Source of the DNA: an uncultured Muribaculaceae bacterium
Lineage (GTDB): Bacteria > Bacteroidota > Bacteroidia > Bacteroidales > Muribaculaceae
Assembly (NCBI GenBank): GCA_910587185.1
Contig: CAJULY010000008.1
Coordinates: forward strand, 59,455 to 123,454
Reading direction: 5' to 3'
DNA length: 64,000 nucleotides
Shown here: positions 15,955-24,793 of the stretch, piece by piece
Numbering within the stretch: the first letter of the stretch is position 1
Layout of the letters: every line of letters starts with the position of its first letter
Position numbers and translations under genes: made by a program
Notes under the pieces: model-generated
What the model was told of the DNA's origin: nothing
Seen by the model: only the letters and a program-made list of their open reading frames with translations
Databases searched by the model: none

Positions 15955-18705
15955 TTAAAATGTCAGTTTTATTCCACCGTTGAGTTTCACGCCATAGTAT
16001 TCCTGTTGCATTGTGTAGTCCTTGCTTCCCTGATAGTAGCGCAAAGGCTGGTTCAGGAGATTCGTACAGTCTGCATAGAATGTGATTTTTGTTTTACGTC
16101 CGAAAGTATAGCTTACATTGAAATCCATGTATTTCACATTATCGTAGTATCGGTCATAAAACTTGCTGGCGCCCATTTCGTCGATGAAGGCCGAGGCGTA
16201 ATTGAATGAGAGCCTTGCGGAGAGACCATGTTTCTCGAAGTAAAGGGAAAGATTGGCGGTATGTGCCGGTGATCCGGGAAGAGTAAGATCCTTTTCGTTC
16301 TCACGTCCTTCGAAATTGAAGTCGGTCACCCGGGAATGGGTATAGGTGTAGGTTCCGTACAATCCCATGCACTTCAGGGCAGGAGTTATAAACCCGAAAT
16401 CACGCTGACAGGCGAGTTCGACTCCCAGAATGTTGGCATTTCCCCCGTTTTTCGGCTGTGTCAGCTTGGTCCATACGTTACCTTCATATTCACGGTTGAA
16501 AGCGACCTCATCGACAATGAATCCTTCTATGCGCTTGTAGAAAACGCCGGCCGATACAAGTCCTATCGATTTCCAGTAATATTCCGCGTTGAGATCCATG
16601 TTATGCGAAGTGGTGGCCTTGAGGCCGGGGTTTCCTATGACAAGCTCGTTGTCGCCGCGCTTTATATTCATGCACGGAACTATCGCGGAATATTTCGGAC
16701 GGGATATGGACTGGTTATAACCGGCGCGCAACAGAAAATTCTTTGCCACGTCCCATTTCAGGATCAACGAGGGAAGAAAGTTGATGTAACTTGACGTTTC
16801 CGGATCGGTTATAGAGACTGTGTTCGCCTCGTCGTCATATACGCGACCGGTGTAACGGAGAGAAGTGTTCTCCACTCGCAGACCGCCCATGAATTTCAGA
16901 TTATCCGCAATGCGTGAATCTATCCGCACATAGCCTGAAGTGACGTTTTCTCTCGCATTGTAATTTCCGGCGAGCTCTTCGGGCACCTGTGATTTCTCGA
17001 ACATAGAGCTGTTGTCAAGGTCAAGCGAACCGAGAAACTCTTTTGAAATAAATGTTCCGGCCTGATATTTCGGGGAGGGCATGAATCGGTCAGTTGTCTG
17101 ATCGACAGTATTGGCCATTGCATCCGCATTGAACGCTTTCTTGTCAACGGGAGAATACTCATAGAAATCTATCTCCTTGTCTTTGGTCTTGTTGACGAAC
17201 TTGAATCCGAATTTCAGCCGCGAGCGTTCGCTGAGTTGAGTTTTGAAATCAAGTGCGATCCTGAGATCCCGTTCGGAAATAGACTCTTGCTGCTGAGTCA
17301 GATCTTTTAAAGAAAAATCCTTGTCAAGAAGCATCGTTGAACCTTCTTCAGGAGTGGCGAAAGGCATACGCGTATCCGTCAGATCAAAATCAAAATGTTG
17401 TTTTTTCAGACGATAGTCGATATATCTTTCATTCGGACGATCTTCCGAAGCTTTCGCATATCCTATTTTCCAGTCAAGCCCTATCGGACCGAACAGATTC
17501 TCTCCACCCAATGAGAAATCCATCGTACGCTGGCGCTCCAACCTTGCATTCCTTTCATCGCCGGAACCGCCTTTTGTCTGCACTCTGACGTCAGCCACTC
17601 CCTCCGGAGTTATGTCTTTCAGCGTAGTGCGGTAACGGTTTTCCCAGTCATTGCGGTTATTGAAAATTCCTTTAAACCATATTTTGTTGAAATCATTGAA
17701 TTTCCAGTCAAGCGAAAGGGAATAGCTCTGACGCTCACGGGTAACGAAATATTGTCTGATCTGATAATCATTGATATAGACATTCCCCTTATCATCTTTT
17801 TCCCAAAGGAATTCCGTATCATAGGAGCCGGCTGGAGCATTATTGTAGGAGGCGGAAGCCATGAATCCGAAGCGGTCGTTGAACAGACGGTCGCCTATTG
17901 TCAGGCCGAAATTCAGCTGAGCCTTGCGGCTTATCCAGTTGTAGCCCGATCCGGCGACTGCATTCAAAGTGAAACGCCGTGGAGAATTCTTGGTGACGAG
18001 ATTGATTGAACCGCCTATCGCATCGCCGTCCTGATCAGGCATCAGGGTTTTGTTGACCTCTATTGTCTGAATCATATCCGACGGAATGAGGTCAAGCTGC
18101 ACGTTACGTATGTCGCCCTCTGCCGACGGTATTCTCGATCCGTTTACAGTGACCGAACTGAAAGCAGCCGGTGTTCCCCGCACCTGGCCGAACCGCGCCT
18201 CCCCCTGATCATACTGGACATTGATTCCGCTTATGCGCTTCAGAGCATCGCCTATGTTGGAATCAGGAAACTTGCCTATCTGATCGGCCGACACTACGTT
18301 GGTGATGTTGATGTTGTTCTTCTGTGTGTTGATCGCTCGTCTCTGGCCCGAGAAAACGCCCGTGACGACCACTTCCTTAAGTTCCCGTGATTTATCGGTC
18401 ATGACAAAATCCTGTGTCATTTCCGGACCTTTTATAATCACGGTCCTGACCGATGGCGCAAAACCGATGTAGGTGACTCTCAGGGCATGGTTTCCCGCAG
18501 TCAGACTTGCGAACGAATAGAATCCGTCGGCATCCGCGACAGCTGATCGGGAATTTCCGTCGATCGTAACGACCGCTCCCGGAAGCGGATTATTCTCATT
18601 GTCGAGGATTCTGCCTTTAAGCATTCCGGTGACCGGAGTGTCGGCCCCGTATATGGACATGCCGGTTGCAAGCATAGCCATAAAGAATGTAATTGATTTT
18701 TTCAC
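15955..18705 (-). CDS. TonB-dependent outer-membrane receptor
   Basis: About 916-aa receptor. After the signal peptide come a carboxypeptidase-like regulatory domain ('GMLKGRILDNENNPLPGAVV', about 27-100), a TonB-box-like LKEVVVTGVFSG, a plug domain ('QIGKFPDSNIGDALKRISGI') and a 22-strand barrel ending in LNGGIKLTF. It is of the Xanthomonas/Caulobacter-like type and has no SusD partner. The GTG at 18705 is chosen because it gives a canonical signal peptide (MKKSITFFMAMLATG); a TTG ten codons earlier lies inside the promoter -7 box. It is co-oriented with the acid phosphatase gene downstream. Confidence 0.9.
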   Translation of the reverse strand: MKKSITFFMAMLATGMSIYGADTPVTGMLKGRILDNENNPLPGAVVTIDGNSRSAVADADGFYSFASLTAGNHALRVTYIGFAPSVRTVIIKGPEMTQDFVMTDKSRELKEVVVTGVFSGQRRAINTQKNNINITNVVSADQIGKFPDSNIGDALKRISGINVQYDQGEARFGQVRGTPAAFSSVTVNGSRIPSAEGDIRNVQLDLIPSDMIQTIEVNKTLMPDQDGDAIGGSINLVTKNSPRRFTLNAVAGSGYNWISRKAQLNFGLTIGDRLFNDRFGFMASASYNNAPAGSYDTEFLWEKDDKGNVYINDYQIRQYFVTRERQSYSLSLDWKFNDFNKIWFKGIFNNRNDWENRYRTTLKDITPEGVADVRVQTKGGSGDERNARLERQRTMDFSLGGENLFGPIGLDWKIGYAKASEDRPNERYIDYRLKKQHFDFDLTDTRMPFATPEEGSTMLLDKDFSLKDLTQQQESISERDLRIALDFKTQLSERSRLKFGFKFVNKTKDKEIDFYEYSPVDKKAFNADAMANTVDQTTDRFMPSPKYQAGTFISKEFLGSLDLDNSSMFEKSQVPEELAGNYNARENVTSGYVRIDSRIADNLKFMGGLRVENTSLRYTGRVYDDEANTVSITDPETSSYINFLPSLILKWDVAKNFLLRAGYNQSISRPKYSAIVPCMNIKRGDNELVIGNPGLKATTSHNMDLNAEYYWKSIGLVSAGVFYKRIEGFIVDEVAFNREYEGNVWTKLTQPKNGGNANILGVELACQRDFGFITPALKCMGLYGTYTYTHSRVTDFNFEGRENEKDLTLPGSPAHTANLSLYFEKHGLSARLSFNYASAFIDEMGASKFYDRYYDNVKYMDFNVSYTFGRKTKITFYADCTNLLNQPLRYYQGSKDYTMQQEYYGVKLNGGIKLTF

Positions 18706-18732
18706 TGTCAATGTTGTTTTTGATTTCGACAG

Positions 18733-18740
18733 CAAAATTA
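18733..18740 (-). promoter_or_regulatory. -7 box for the TonB receptor operon
   Basis: The minus strand reads TAATTTTG, 28 bp before the GTG start. A TTTG lies 25 bp further up, longer than the usual spacing, so only the -7 element is confident. Confidence 0.5.
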
Positions 18741-18785
18741 TAGGGATGATATTTCATGATTTTTGCAAAAAAGTTGTCTTATTAT

Positions 18786-18820
18786 AAAAAAAATCCGGAT
18801 TCTGAAAATCAGAACCCGGA
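18786..18820 (-). terminator. Terminator of the Kdo/lipid A unit
   Basis: Imperfect stem (TCCGG-A-TTCTGA with TCAGAA-C-CCGGA) and, on the minus strand, a following run of eight T. It lies just after the kdsB-like stop codon. Confidence 0.75.
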
Positions 18821-18849
18821 CTGAGCTTTTGGCGTCATTACCGCTGCAG

Positions 18850-19584
18850 TTATTTCTGCAGAGCTTTGAAATATGCTTCGACTCCGGCGATATCCTTTCG
18901 GTTATCTACGGAAAGTGACTTGCAGTGGCAGTTGTAATAGTAGATAGGCTTGTGGTTCTCTATGAACCGGAACGAATCGTTCTCCTCGATTTTCTCGATA
19001 GGACCGCGCGGAGTGTTGTGATAGAAATCGAGAGCCTTGCGGGTGAACGCTCCCACACCTACGAATTTATGGAACACATAATCCATCGCTCCTTTAGGAA
19101 ACGGAATGGGGCTGCGCGATATGAACAGGCAGCGGTCATCCTGCGCGGTAACGATTTTGAGGTTGGTGGCGTCAACCACCTCAACCGGATTTGTGAAATC
19201 GGTCATCAGATTGCTGACAAAGAAATCATCGGGCTGCAGCCCTTCAGGAACACACTGAACTATGGCATCACGCGTCAACAGAGGCTCATCGCCGTTGACC
19301 ATGACATAAAGGTCAGCGGGAATACGTGTCGAGACTTCATACAGGCGTTCTGTCGCGGTGTCATGGTCAGAGCGTGTCATTACGACTTTGGCTCCGAAAC
19401 CTTCTGCAACCGAACGGATACGGTCGGAATCCGTGGCCACATAAACCTCGCTGAACATCTCCACCTCTTTGCAATGTTCATAGACCCACTGGATCATTGG
19501 CTTGCCGCAGATCAGGGCAAGCGGTTTCTCGAAAAAGCGCGTGGATTCGGCGCGGGCCGGAATAACGCAGATTATATTCATCAT
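18850..19584 (-). CDS. kdsB: 3-deoxy-manno-octulosonate cytidylyltransferase (KdsB-like)
   Basis: 244-aa nucleotidyltransferase that activates Kdo as CMP-Kdo for LPS. The N-terminal IPARAESTRFFEKPL (about 8-22) and GKPMIQWVYE, then MTRSDHDTATERL and RSPIPFPKG, fit KdsB. Two positions differ from the usual pattern: RAEST for RYAST and NGDEP for QGDEP. A related cytidylyltransferase for another ulosonic acid is therefore possible. Context supports Kdo: it follows lpxL-like and waaA genes on the same strand. Confidence 0.8.
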   Translation of the reverse strand: MMNIICVIPARAESTRFFEKPLALICGKPMIQWVYEHCKEVEMFSEVYVATDSDRIRSVAEGFGAKVVMTRSDHDTATERLYEVSTRIPADLYVMVNGDEPLLTRDAIVQCVPEGLQPDDFFVSNLMTDFTNPVEVVDATNLKIVTAQDDRCLFISRSPIPFPKGAMDYVFHKFVGVGAFTRKALDFYHNTPRGPIEKIEENDSFRFIENHKPIYYYNCHCKSLSVDNRKDIAGVEAYFKALQK

Positions 19585-19625
19585 TATTATATCTTAAAAA
19601 TTAATATTCGTTGCAGAGTGGCGCC

Positions 19626-20576
19626 CTACTTACCTTTTTCGTCATTGACAACGCTCTCGGTCTCGGAGGCCTGTTTAGTATCTTCTTCTTTCTGAAGATC
19701 CGCCATAGTGTAACGCCAGCGTTTATGAGACCAGAGCCAATAAGGAGGCTGCCGCCTGATCGTTTCCTCAAGCATCCGCATGTACTGATGGCTGACCGGA
19801 TAATCGTCGAAATGGTCAGTAATAACGATAGGTTTGAACGTCATACGGTAATGGCCACGTGAAAGTTTTTCCACGTCGAGATAGAGATATTTGGCCCCGA
19901 TGCGCCGACCTATCTCTTCTGCGCCCACATTTATGATTGTTCCCGGATGATTCAGGAATTCCATGTAATGGTGAGAACGTCCGTGGTTGGGACTATGGTC
20001 ATCGAGGATTCCGACGATGAAAGAACCTTGCCGACTGAGAGAGAACAGCGTCCTCAAAGCCTGATTCTGCGGGATGTTCAATGCGTTGAAACGAGAGCGC
20101 ACCCGCAGCATAAGGCGATCAAACGGTTTGTCGCGCAACGGCTTGTAGATCTGTGCGCATATCTTGGGCTCGTTGAAATGATGCGTGATTGCAGGAACCC
20201 ACTCCCAGTTGCAGTAATGGCCAAGATAAAGGAATATGGGTTTGCCGGTCGCTGCAAGCTGTTCCACAATTCCCGCACCGCGCACCTCTACCCGGCGGTC
20301 TATGGCCCGGTTCGAGACATGCAGCAATTTGACCGTCTCAACAATATTGTCGCAAAGCTGACGGTAAAAACCTTTCTCTACAGCATGCAGTTCATCGGGC
20401 GTATATTCGGGAAATGAAGATGACAGATGGTTGCGCACGACCTCCAGCCGGTAATGAAGACAGTGATAGATTATAAAATACAGTAAATCGCTTATTCCGT
20501 AAAGGATTCGAAACGGGAGCCATGCCATCGGCACGAACAGACAGAGATAAAGAATGTATTTTATTTTTTTTGCCAT
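19626..20576 (-). CDS. Lipid A biosynthesis acyltransferase (LpxL/HtrB-like)
   Basis: 316-aa membrane-anchored late acyltransferase that adds a secondary acyl chain to Kdo-lipid A. An N-terminal hydrophobic helix (about 5-38) precedes the HX4E motif GHYCNWEW and the DDHSPNHG block. The C-terminus is a charged tail. Its start overlaps the 3' end of waaA by 16 bp, supporting one transcript. Confidence 0.88.
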   Translation of the reverse strand: MAKKIKYILYLCLFVPMAWLPFRILYGISDLLYFIIYHCLHYRLEVVRNHLSSSFPEYTPDELHAVEKGFYRQLCDNIVETVKLLHVSNRAIDRRVEVRGAGIVEQLAATGKPIFLYLGHYCNWEWVPAITHHFNEPKICAQIYKPLRDKPFDRLMLRVRSRFNALNIPQNQALRTLFSLSRQGSFIVGILDDHSPNHGRSHHYMEFLNHPGTIINVGAEEIGRRIGAKYLYLDVEKLSRGHYRMTFKPIVITDHFDDYPVSHQYMRMLEETIRRQPPYWLWSHKRWRYTMADLQKEEDTKQASETESVVNDEKGK

Positions 20577-21832
20577 AGACTGTTTTCGATAGTTTTTATG
20601 ATTTCGTCAGTGGCTCCGAGATTGCTTTTGACATATTCAAAGGCTGCTTTTTTAATTTCCGACAGCTTATCCGGCGTGAGCGAATCTATCCATGCCGATA
20701 GTTCCTGCGGAGTCCGGACCATTGCGCCAATGCCGAGTTCAATCATTTGCTGCGGCGTCACCTTTCGTTCGATGCGGGGACCGAAACTGACGGGCACGCC
20801 ATAGACGGTGGCCTCGATTACGCTGTGGAGCAGCGGTGTGAAGCCTCCCCCGACGTAGGCCATTGTCGCATAACGGTAAATATAGGCAAGCTTGCCCACA
20901 CAATCGACTATGACAATCCTCTCGGCTGTCTCGCCCCCGTTCCTCTCCAGCTCGGAATAGAGCACCGAACCGCAATCAAGAGATTTCCTTATTTTCTCAA
21001 GCGTCCTTTCACTGACATCATGGGGCACAATGATGCACCTCATGGACGGATGATCGCTGACTGCTTTCGCCACGAGCGCTATATCCTTGCTGTCGCTGAC
21101 ACTTCCCGCAACAAACACAGGACGGTCACCGGTGCAGAATCTGTCAAGGGCCGCACTGGACCATGGCGTGTCTGCCACAAGCATAGCATTGTCAAAAAGC
21201 GGATCCCCTGAAAGAGTCACGTTCGTACACCCAAGCATCCTTAAGTTGACAAGAGAATTGCGGTCAAGGACGAAAAAACGCGTATAGGAACTCAGCGAAC
21301 GACGGAAGATTTTTCCATACCAGCGGAAAAATACCGAATCGTTGCGTATTATCGCAGAAACAAGATAAGTCGGAACATTGCGGAATTTGAGTTCTTCAAG
21401 CATGTTTGGCCAATATTCCGAAACCATGAACACAGCCACCGAGGGCCTGACAGCTTCAAGAAATCCGCGCACGTTATCGCGGGTATCGAGCGGAAGATAA
21501 AACAGGTGGTCAATGCCCGGATGATTGTCCTTCAAGGCCCGGTAGCCCGAGGGAGAGAAAAAAGTAAGTACCACAGTGGCGTTGCCGTGGGCTTTTATAC
21601 GCGAGATCAGAGGTCGCGCTATAGCATATTCGCCCAGGGAAGACACATGGAACCAGACTACGGGATAACCGCTGTCGTCACTACGCATCTCTTCCGCTAT
21701 ACGGCGCACGAGCGCTATTCGTCCTTTCACAAATTCCGGAAACTTGTGATTGACATGACTCGGCAGACAATGGGCATAGATTTTCAAGGCCGCATTGACC
21801 GTGTTGACCGCTATGTTGTACTTCATGTTCAT
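20561..21832 (-). CDS. waaA: 3-deoxy-D-manno-octulosonic acid transferase
   Basis: 423-aa GT30 enzyme that transfers Kdo from CMP-Kdo to lipid A precursor at the inner membrane. Motifs typical of WaaA are seen: WFHVSSLGEYA (about 60-70), LTFFSPSGY, VSEYWPN and, in the C-terminal lobe, YVGGGFTPLLHSVIEA...GVPVSFGP. It heads the waaA-lpxL-kdsB unit. Confidence 0.92.
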   Translation of the reverse strand: MNMKYNIAVNTVNAALKIYAHCLPSHVNHKFPEFVKGRIALVRRIAEEMRSDDSGYPVVWFHVSSLGEYAIARPLISRIKAHGNATVVLTFFSPSGYRALKDNHPGIDHLFYLPLDTRDNVRGFLEAVRPSVAVFMVSEYWPNMLEELKFRNVPTYLVSAIIRNDSVFFRWYGKIFRRSLSSYTRFFVLDRNSLVNLRMLGCTNVTLSGDPLFDNAMLVADTPWSSAALDRFCTGDRPVFVAGSVSDSKDIALVAKAVSDHPSMRCIIVPHDVSERTLEKIRKSLDCGSVLYSELERNGGETAERIVIVDCVGKLAYIYRYATMAYVGGGFTPLLHSVIEATVYGVPVSFGPRIERKVTPQQMIELGIGAMVRTPQELSAWIDSLTPDKLSEIKKAAFEYVKSNLGATDEIIKTIENSLWQKK

Positions 21833-21854
21833 TCTGAAGGCGCAGAAAAGCTGA

Positions 21855-21862
21855 CAAAGATA
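21855..21862 (-). promoter_or_regulatory. -7 box for the waaA unit
   Basis: TATCTTTG on the minus strand, exact match, 22 bp before the start codon; predicted 5' leader only about 15 nt. Confidence 0.45.
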
Positions 21863-21909
21863 CGAATAATTGACGAAATACTCTCCTCTTTTATCCCATT
21901 ATGCTACAA

Positions 21910-22821
21910 TTATCTGTAAAAAAGAAAGACAATTTTACATATAAGCCGATATAAGAGGGGAACATGGCGCAATGACATGACCGAACCGAGCACCTCGGGA
22001 TAAACCGAAGACCAACGGCGCAGATCACGATCAGGCGTCCGCGCCATATTTATCATCGCATAAAATTTAATATGCCTGATGAAGTCGCCATATTTGTCTG
22101 ACAAACCTCTTTCTCTGAACCATCCGTCAAGTTTTTCCGCTATCGCGATCCGGTTACTGACAATAAGATTATTTTCTGAGGTGGAGAGGGTCGTGACACC
22201 TCGTCGGCGGATATAATCATAGACCGGCAGATCAATTACCGATATTTTAGGTTCGATCGCCACGAATCGCGCGATAACCCCGAGATCCTCCCACCGGTCT
22301 ATTCCGGGAAAAGGCTTGCATCCGCGTTTGACGGTTTCAAGCCGCAGAAGCTTGTTGCATAGCGAAAAATGGACCGTATCTATCGGCATGTCGTCCAGCG
22401 ATTCTATTTTCCCGCATGGACGCAATATCTTTTCCTTTCCACCGCTTATCCTGACAATGGGCGCGATTATCATATCCGCGCCGGTTCTGTCAGCCTCTTC
22501 GGCAAGACTTCGGAGAGCGCCCGGCCTTAACCGGTCGTCGGCATCGCAGACGATCACATACTCGCTCGAGCACATTTCGAAAGCGCGGCCGAGTGCTGCA
22601 GCCCTTCCGATCCATTGCGGTGCTCTACCCTCTGTAAATACAGATCTGTCACGAAAACGCACCGCTATCTCGAGAGTCGAATCCGAGGAACAATCGTCGA
22701 AGAACACAAGCTGAAAATCCTCATAATCCTGTGTCACTATGGACTCCATAGCCTCTGCAATCGTGGCCTCCGCATTGCGAGCCACAACCACCACCGCTAT
22801 TTTGAACCGCCTGCCCGTCAT
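21910..22821 (-). CDS. Glycosyltransferase family 2
   Basis: 303-aa GT-A enzyme. The N-terminal VVVVARNAEATIAEAMESI and the metal-binding CDADDRL (about 94-100) are clear. The acceptor is unknown. Its ATG overlaps the stop of the AlbA_2 gene (ATGA), so it belongs to the mtnN-luxS-AlbA_2 transcript rather than to waaA, which starts 77 bp downstream behind its own -7 box. Confidence 0.82.
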   Translation of the reverse strand: MTGRRFKIAVVVVARNAEATIAEAMESIVTQDYEDFQLVFFDDCSSDSTLEIAVRFRDRSVFTEGRAPQWIGRAAALGRAFEMCSSEYVIVCDADDRLRPGALRSLAEEADRTGADMIIAPIVRISGGKEKILRPCGKIESLDDMPIDTVHFSLCNKLLRLETVKRGCKPFPGIDRWEDLGVIARFVAIEPKISVIDLPVYDYIRRRGVTTLSTSENNLIVSNRIAIAEKLDGWFRERGLSDKYGDFIRHIKFYAMINMARTPDRDLRRWSSVYPEVLGSVMSLRHVPLLYRLICKIVFLFYR

Positions 22822-23486
22822 AGACCGGACGGATCGGCTCCGACAATCCTGAAACTTCTGTCAACGAAACGAAAATCTATGATTCCGAGAGCATATAACC
22901 TGACAATCATATCCTCCGCAGCGCCCTGAGAAAGCATGCAAAGACGCATTATCTCTTCCGTGGCGAGAATTTCATTGCGGGCGAGGGCGTCGATTAAAGT
23001 CTGCTCAGCCTCGCAGAGACTGAATAAAGCGGGGCGCCCCGAAGCCTTCCGTTTCCACGCCCTGACCATCAGTGGAGTCGCGAGAATATTCTCATCAGCC
23101 ACACGATAATAGGCTCGCCATGACCCGTCAGGTTCCGATGCCTGCACGGGCCGTTGGAGCGACTGCTTTATGTCCGCTCTTATCACTATGGCTCCCTCCT
23201 CCCCTTTGATAGCGGTGAAATCCACGGTCTGAGCCGGTCTGCAATAGAGTTGAGCGGCCTGTTCGACCACATAGATATCCTCTTCGTTACGGACTCCGGC
23301 CACAACACCGTTATCCTTAACGCCGATAAGCAGCCGGCCCCCGGAATTGTTCGCGAAAGCCGAAATTGAACGGGCTATTTTACGCGCGTCGGAAATGGCG
23401 AATTTGAAATCCTGATGTTCATGCTCGCCCTCCGCTATGACTTTCCTGAGATAGAATTTACCTTTTATCGCATGTATGTCCTTCAT
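22818..23486 (-). CDS. AlbA_2 (Schlafen-like) domain protein with helix-turn-helix tail
   Basis: 222 aa. The AlbA_2 domain (about 10-125) shows EHEHQDFKFAISDARKIARSISAFAN and GGRLLIGVKDNG, the family's nucleic-acid/nucleotide-binding signature. A winged-helix-like segment follows (about 155-215). It is often labelled a putative transcriptional regulator or ATP-binding protein. It abuts luxS with no gap and overlaps the GT2 gene. Confidence 0.78.
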   Translation of the reverse strand: MKDIHAIKGKFYLRKVIAEGEHEHQDFKFAISDARKIARSISAFANNSGGRLLIGVKDNGVVAGVRNEEDIYVVEQAAQLYCRPAQTVDFTAIKGEEGAIVIRADIKQSLQRPVQASEPDGSWRAYYRVADENILATPLMVRAWKRKASGRPALFSLCEAEQTLIDALARNEILATEEIMRLCMLSQGAAEDMIVRLYALGIIDFRFVDRSFRIVGADPSGL

Positions 23487-23965
23487 CAGTCAGGATAGAC
23501 AAGGTTACATTCAGCGGGATTCTGCAGTATTTCGAGATAATCGGAAGCTGCGCGTCGGGCTCCGTCAAGGTCCATGAACGAATAGTTGCCGCAATCACGC
23601 GGTGTAGCTCCTGGAATATCCCCGCTGAAAGAAGCTATGAATCCGAAAGTCTCCCGGAGAAGCGGCAGCATATCTTCAGAAGAATAATCGCCGCTTACAA
23701 TCAGATAGTTTCCTGTAAGGCATCCCATGGGCCCCCAATAAATGATGCGCTCACCCCACACGGGATGATTGCGCAGGAACGTTGCCGCAAGATGCTCCAT
23801 GGCTTGGATCGCGGCCCCGCTCAGCGGCGTCTGCCTGTTGGGTTCTGTCATGCGCACATCGAAAGTGGTTATGATGTCGCCGTAAGGCGTTGTGTCCCTT
23901 CGCGAAAGAAAGACTCCGCGACTGAGACGGTTATGGTCAATCGTGAAACTGGTGATTTTTTTCAT
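23486..23965 (-). CDS. luxS: S-ribosylhomocysteine lyase LuxS with a substituted zinc ligand
   Basis: 159-aa enzyme of the activated methyl cycle that splits S-ribosylhomocysteine into homocysteine and the AI-2 precursor. The fold is well kept: FTIDHNRL, FDVRMTEPN, MEHLAATFLRNH, GPMGCLTGNY (catalytic Cys82) and PRDCGNYSF (zinc Cys125). The usual HxxEH zinc motif reads QAMEH, so the first ligand (position 54) is Gln (CAA) instead of His; H58 and E57 remain. The enzyme may bind metal differently or be weakened. It lies between mtnN and the AlbA_2 gene, abutting both. Confidence 0.87.
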   Translation of the reverse strand: MKKITSFTIDHNRLSRGVFLSRRDTTPYGDIITTFDVRMTEPNRQTPLSGAAIQAMEHLAATFLRNHPVWGERIIYWGPMGCLTGNYLIVSGDYSSEDMLPLLRETFGFIASFSGDIPGATPRDCGNYSFMDLDGARRAASDYLEILQNPAECNLVYPD

Positions 23966-24651
23966 AATGAATCAAGCTCTTCGATTACGAGACGCAGCGT
24001 GTCAAACGTGTGTTTGGGCGCTTCTTCCCAGAAATTGTTATATTGCGCGATATTGTCATCCGCCCCCGGAGTGTCGGAAATTACCCTAATGCAGGCGAAC
24101 GGGACGTCGCGTAAGAAACATGTCTGAGCTATAGCCGCCGATTCCATGTCAACCGCATCGACATCGGGATAAAGCGATTTTATCCGCTCAACTTCCTCGG
24201 GGCGGCTGACGAATATATCGCCCGAACAGATGAGCCCGTGTTTTATCGTATCGCCCTCCTGAAGAGAAGGAAGAGAGTTGACCCTGTCGGATGTATGAAA
24301 GAATCTCGGACAGCCGGCTGCATCGCCCCATTCCGTTCCCGGGCCGCACCACACATCATGATATGCTATACGTGTCCCGACCACTATATCCAGGATTCCC
24401 GCTGCTCCGCCGGCGCCTCCGGCCACGCCTGTGTTGATAATCATATCCGGCGAGAAGCTGTCGATAAGCGTCGCTGCCCCGAGCGCGGCATTCACCTTTC
24501 CTATGCCGCATTTCATGGCCACGACCTCAATGCGGCCCAGCTGTCCGGAATAGAAAGTCAGACCGTTTACGACACTGTTTTTAAGTTCTCCAAGCAACGG
24601 AAGAAGAAGCTGGAGCTCCTTGTCCATCGCCACGATAACGCCTATTTTCAT
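23962..24651 (-). CDS. mtnN: 5'-methylthioadenosine/S-adenosylhomocysteine nucleosidase
   Basis: Cytosolic nucleosidase, 229 aa from the chosen start, that feeds LuxS with S-ribosylhomocysteine. It has the N-terminal MKIGVIVAMDKELQLLLPLL, the GIGKVNAALGA phosphorylase loop, DVDAVDMESAAIAQTC (catalytic Glu and ribose-binding residues) and VISDTPGAD. An upstream in-frame Met at 24729 would place the start above the promoter, so it is rejected. The gene overlaps luxS by 4 bp. Confidence 0.92.
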   Translation of the reverse strand: MKIGVIVAMDKELQLLLPLLGELKNSVVNGLTFYSGQLGRIEVVAMKCGIGKVNAALGAATLIDSFSPDMIINTGVAGGAGGAAGILDIVVGTRIAYHDVWCGPGTEWGDAAGCPRFFHTSDRVNSLPSLQEGDTIKHGLICSGDIFVSRPEEVERIKSLYPDVDAVDMESAAIAQTCFLRDVPFACIRVISDTPGADDNIAQYNNFWEEAPKHTFDTLRLVIEELDSL

Positions 24652-24684
24652 TACTTTGGATCGTTTATATTGGGTTGCGAAGTG

Positions 24685-24715
24685 CAAATTTACGCAATTT
24701 TCCACTATCTCCCAA
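24685..24715 (-). promoter_or_regulatory. Promoter of the mtnN-luxS-AlbA_2-GT2 transcript
   Basis: TTG, a 20-bp spacer and TAAATTTG on the minus strand. The start site near 24678 leaves a ~27-nt leader. Confidence 0.6.
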
Positions 24716-24726
24716 CGCTGCGCTGA

Positions 24727-24762
24727 CAAAACAGCTCCGGATTTTCTACGAATCCGGAGCTG
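24727..24762 (-). terminator. RNase G terminator
   Basis: A perfect 12-bp stem (CAGCTCCGGATT with its complement), 7-nt loop and TTTT on the minus strand, between rng and the mtnN promoter. Confidence 0.75.
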
Positions 24763-24793
24763 CGGTAAAAGGTGTTTGAAACATAATCGGGAG

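Noticed and set aside
15955..18705. SusCD polysaccharide utilisation locus
   Set aside because: The receptor lacks a SusD neighbour and its partner is a phosphatase.
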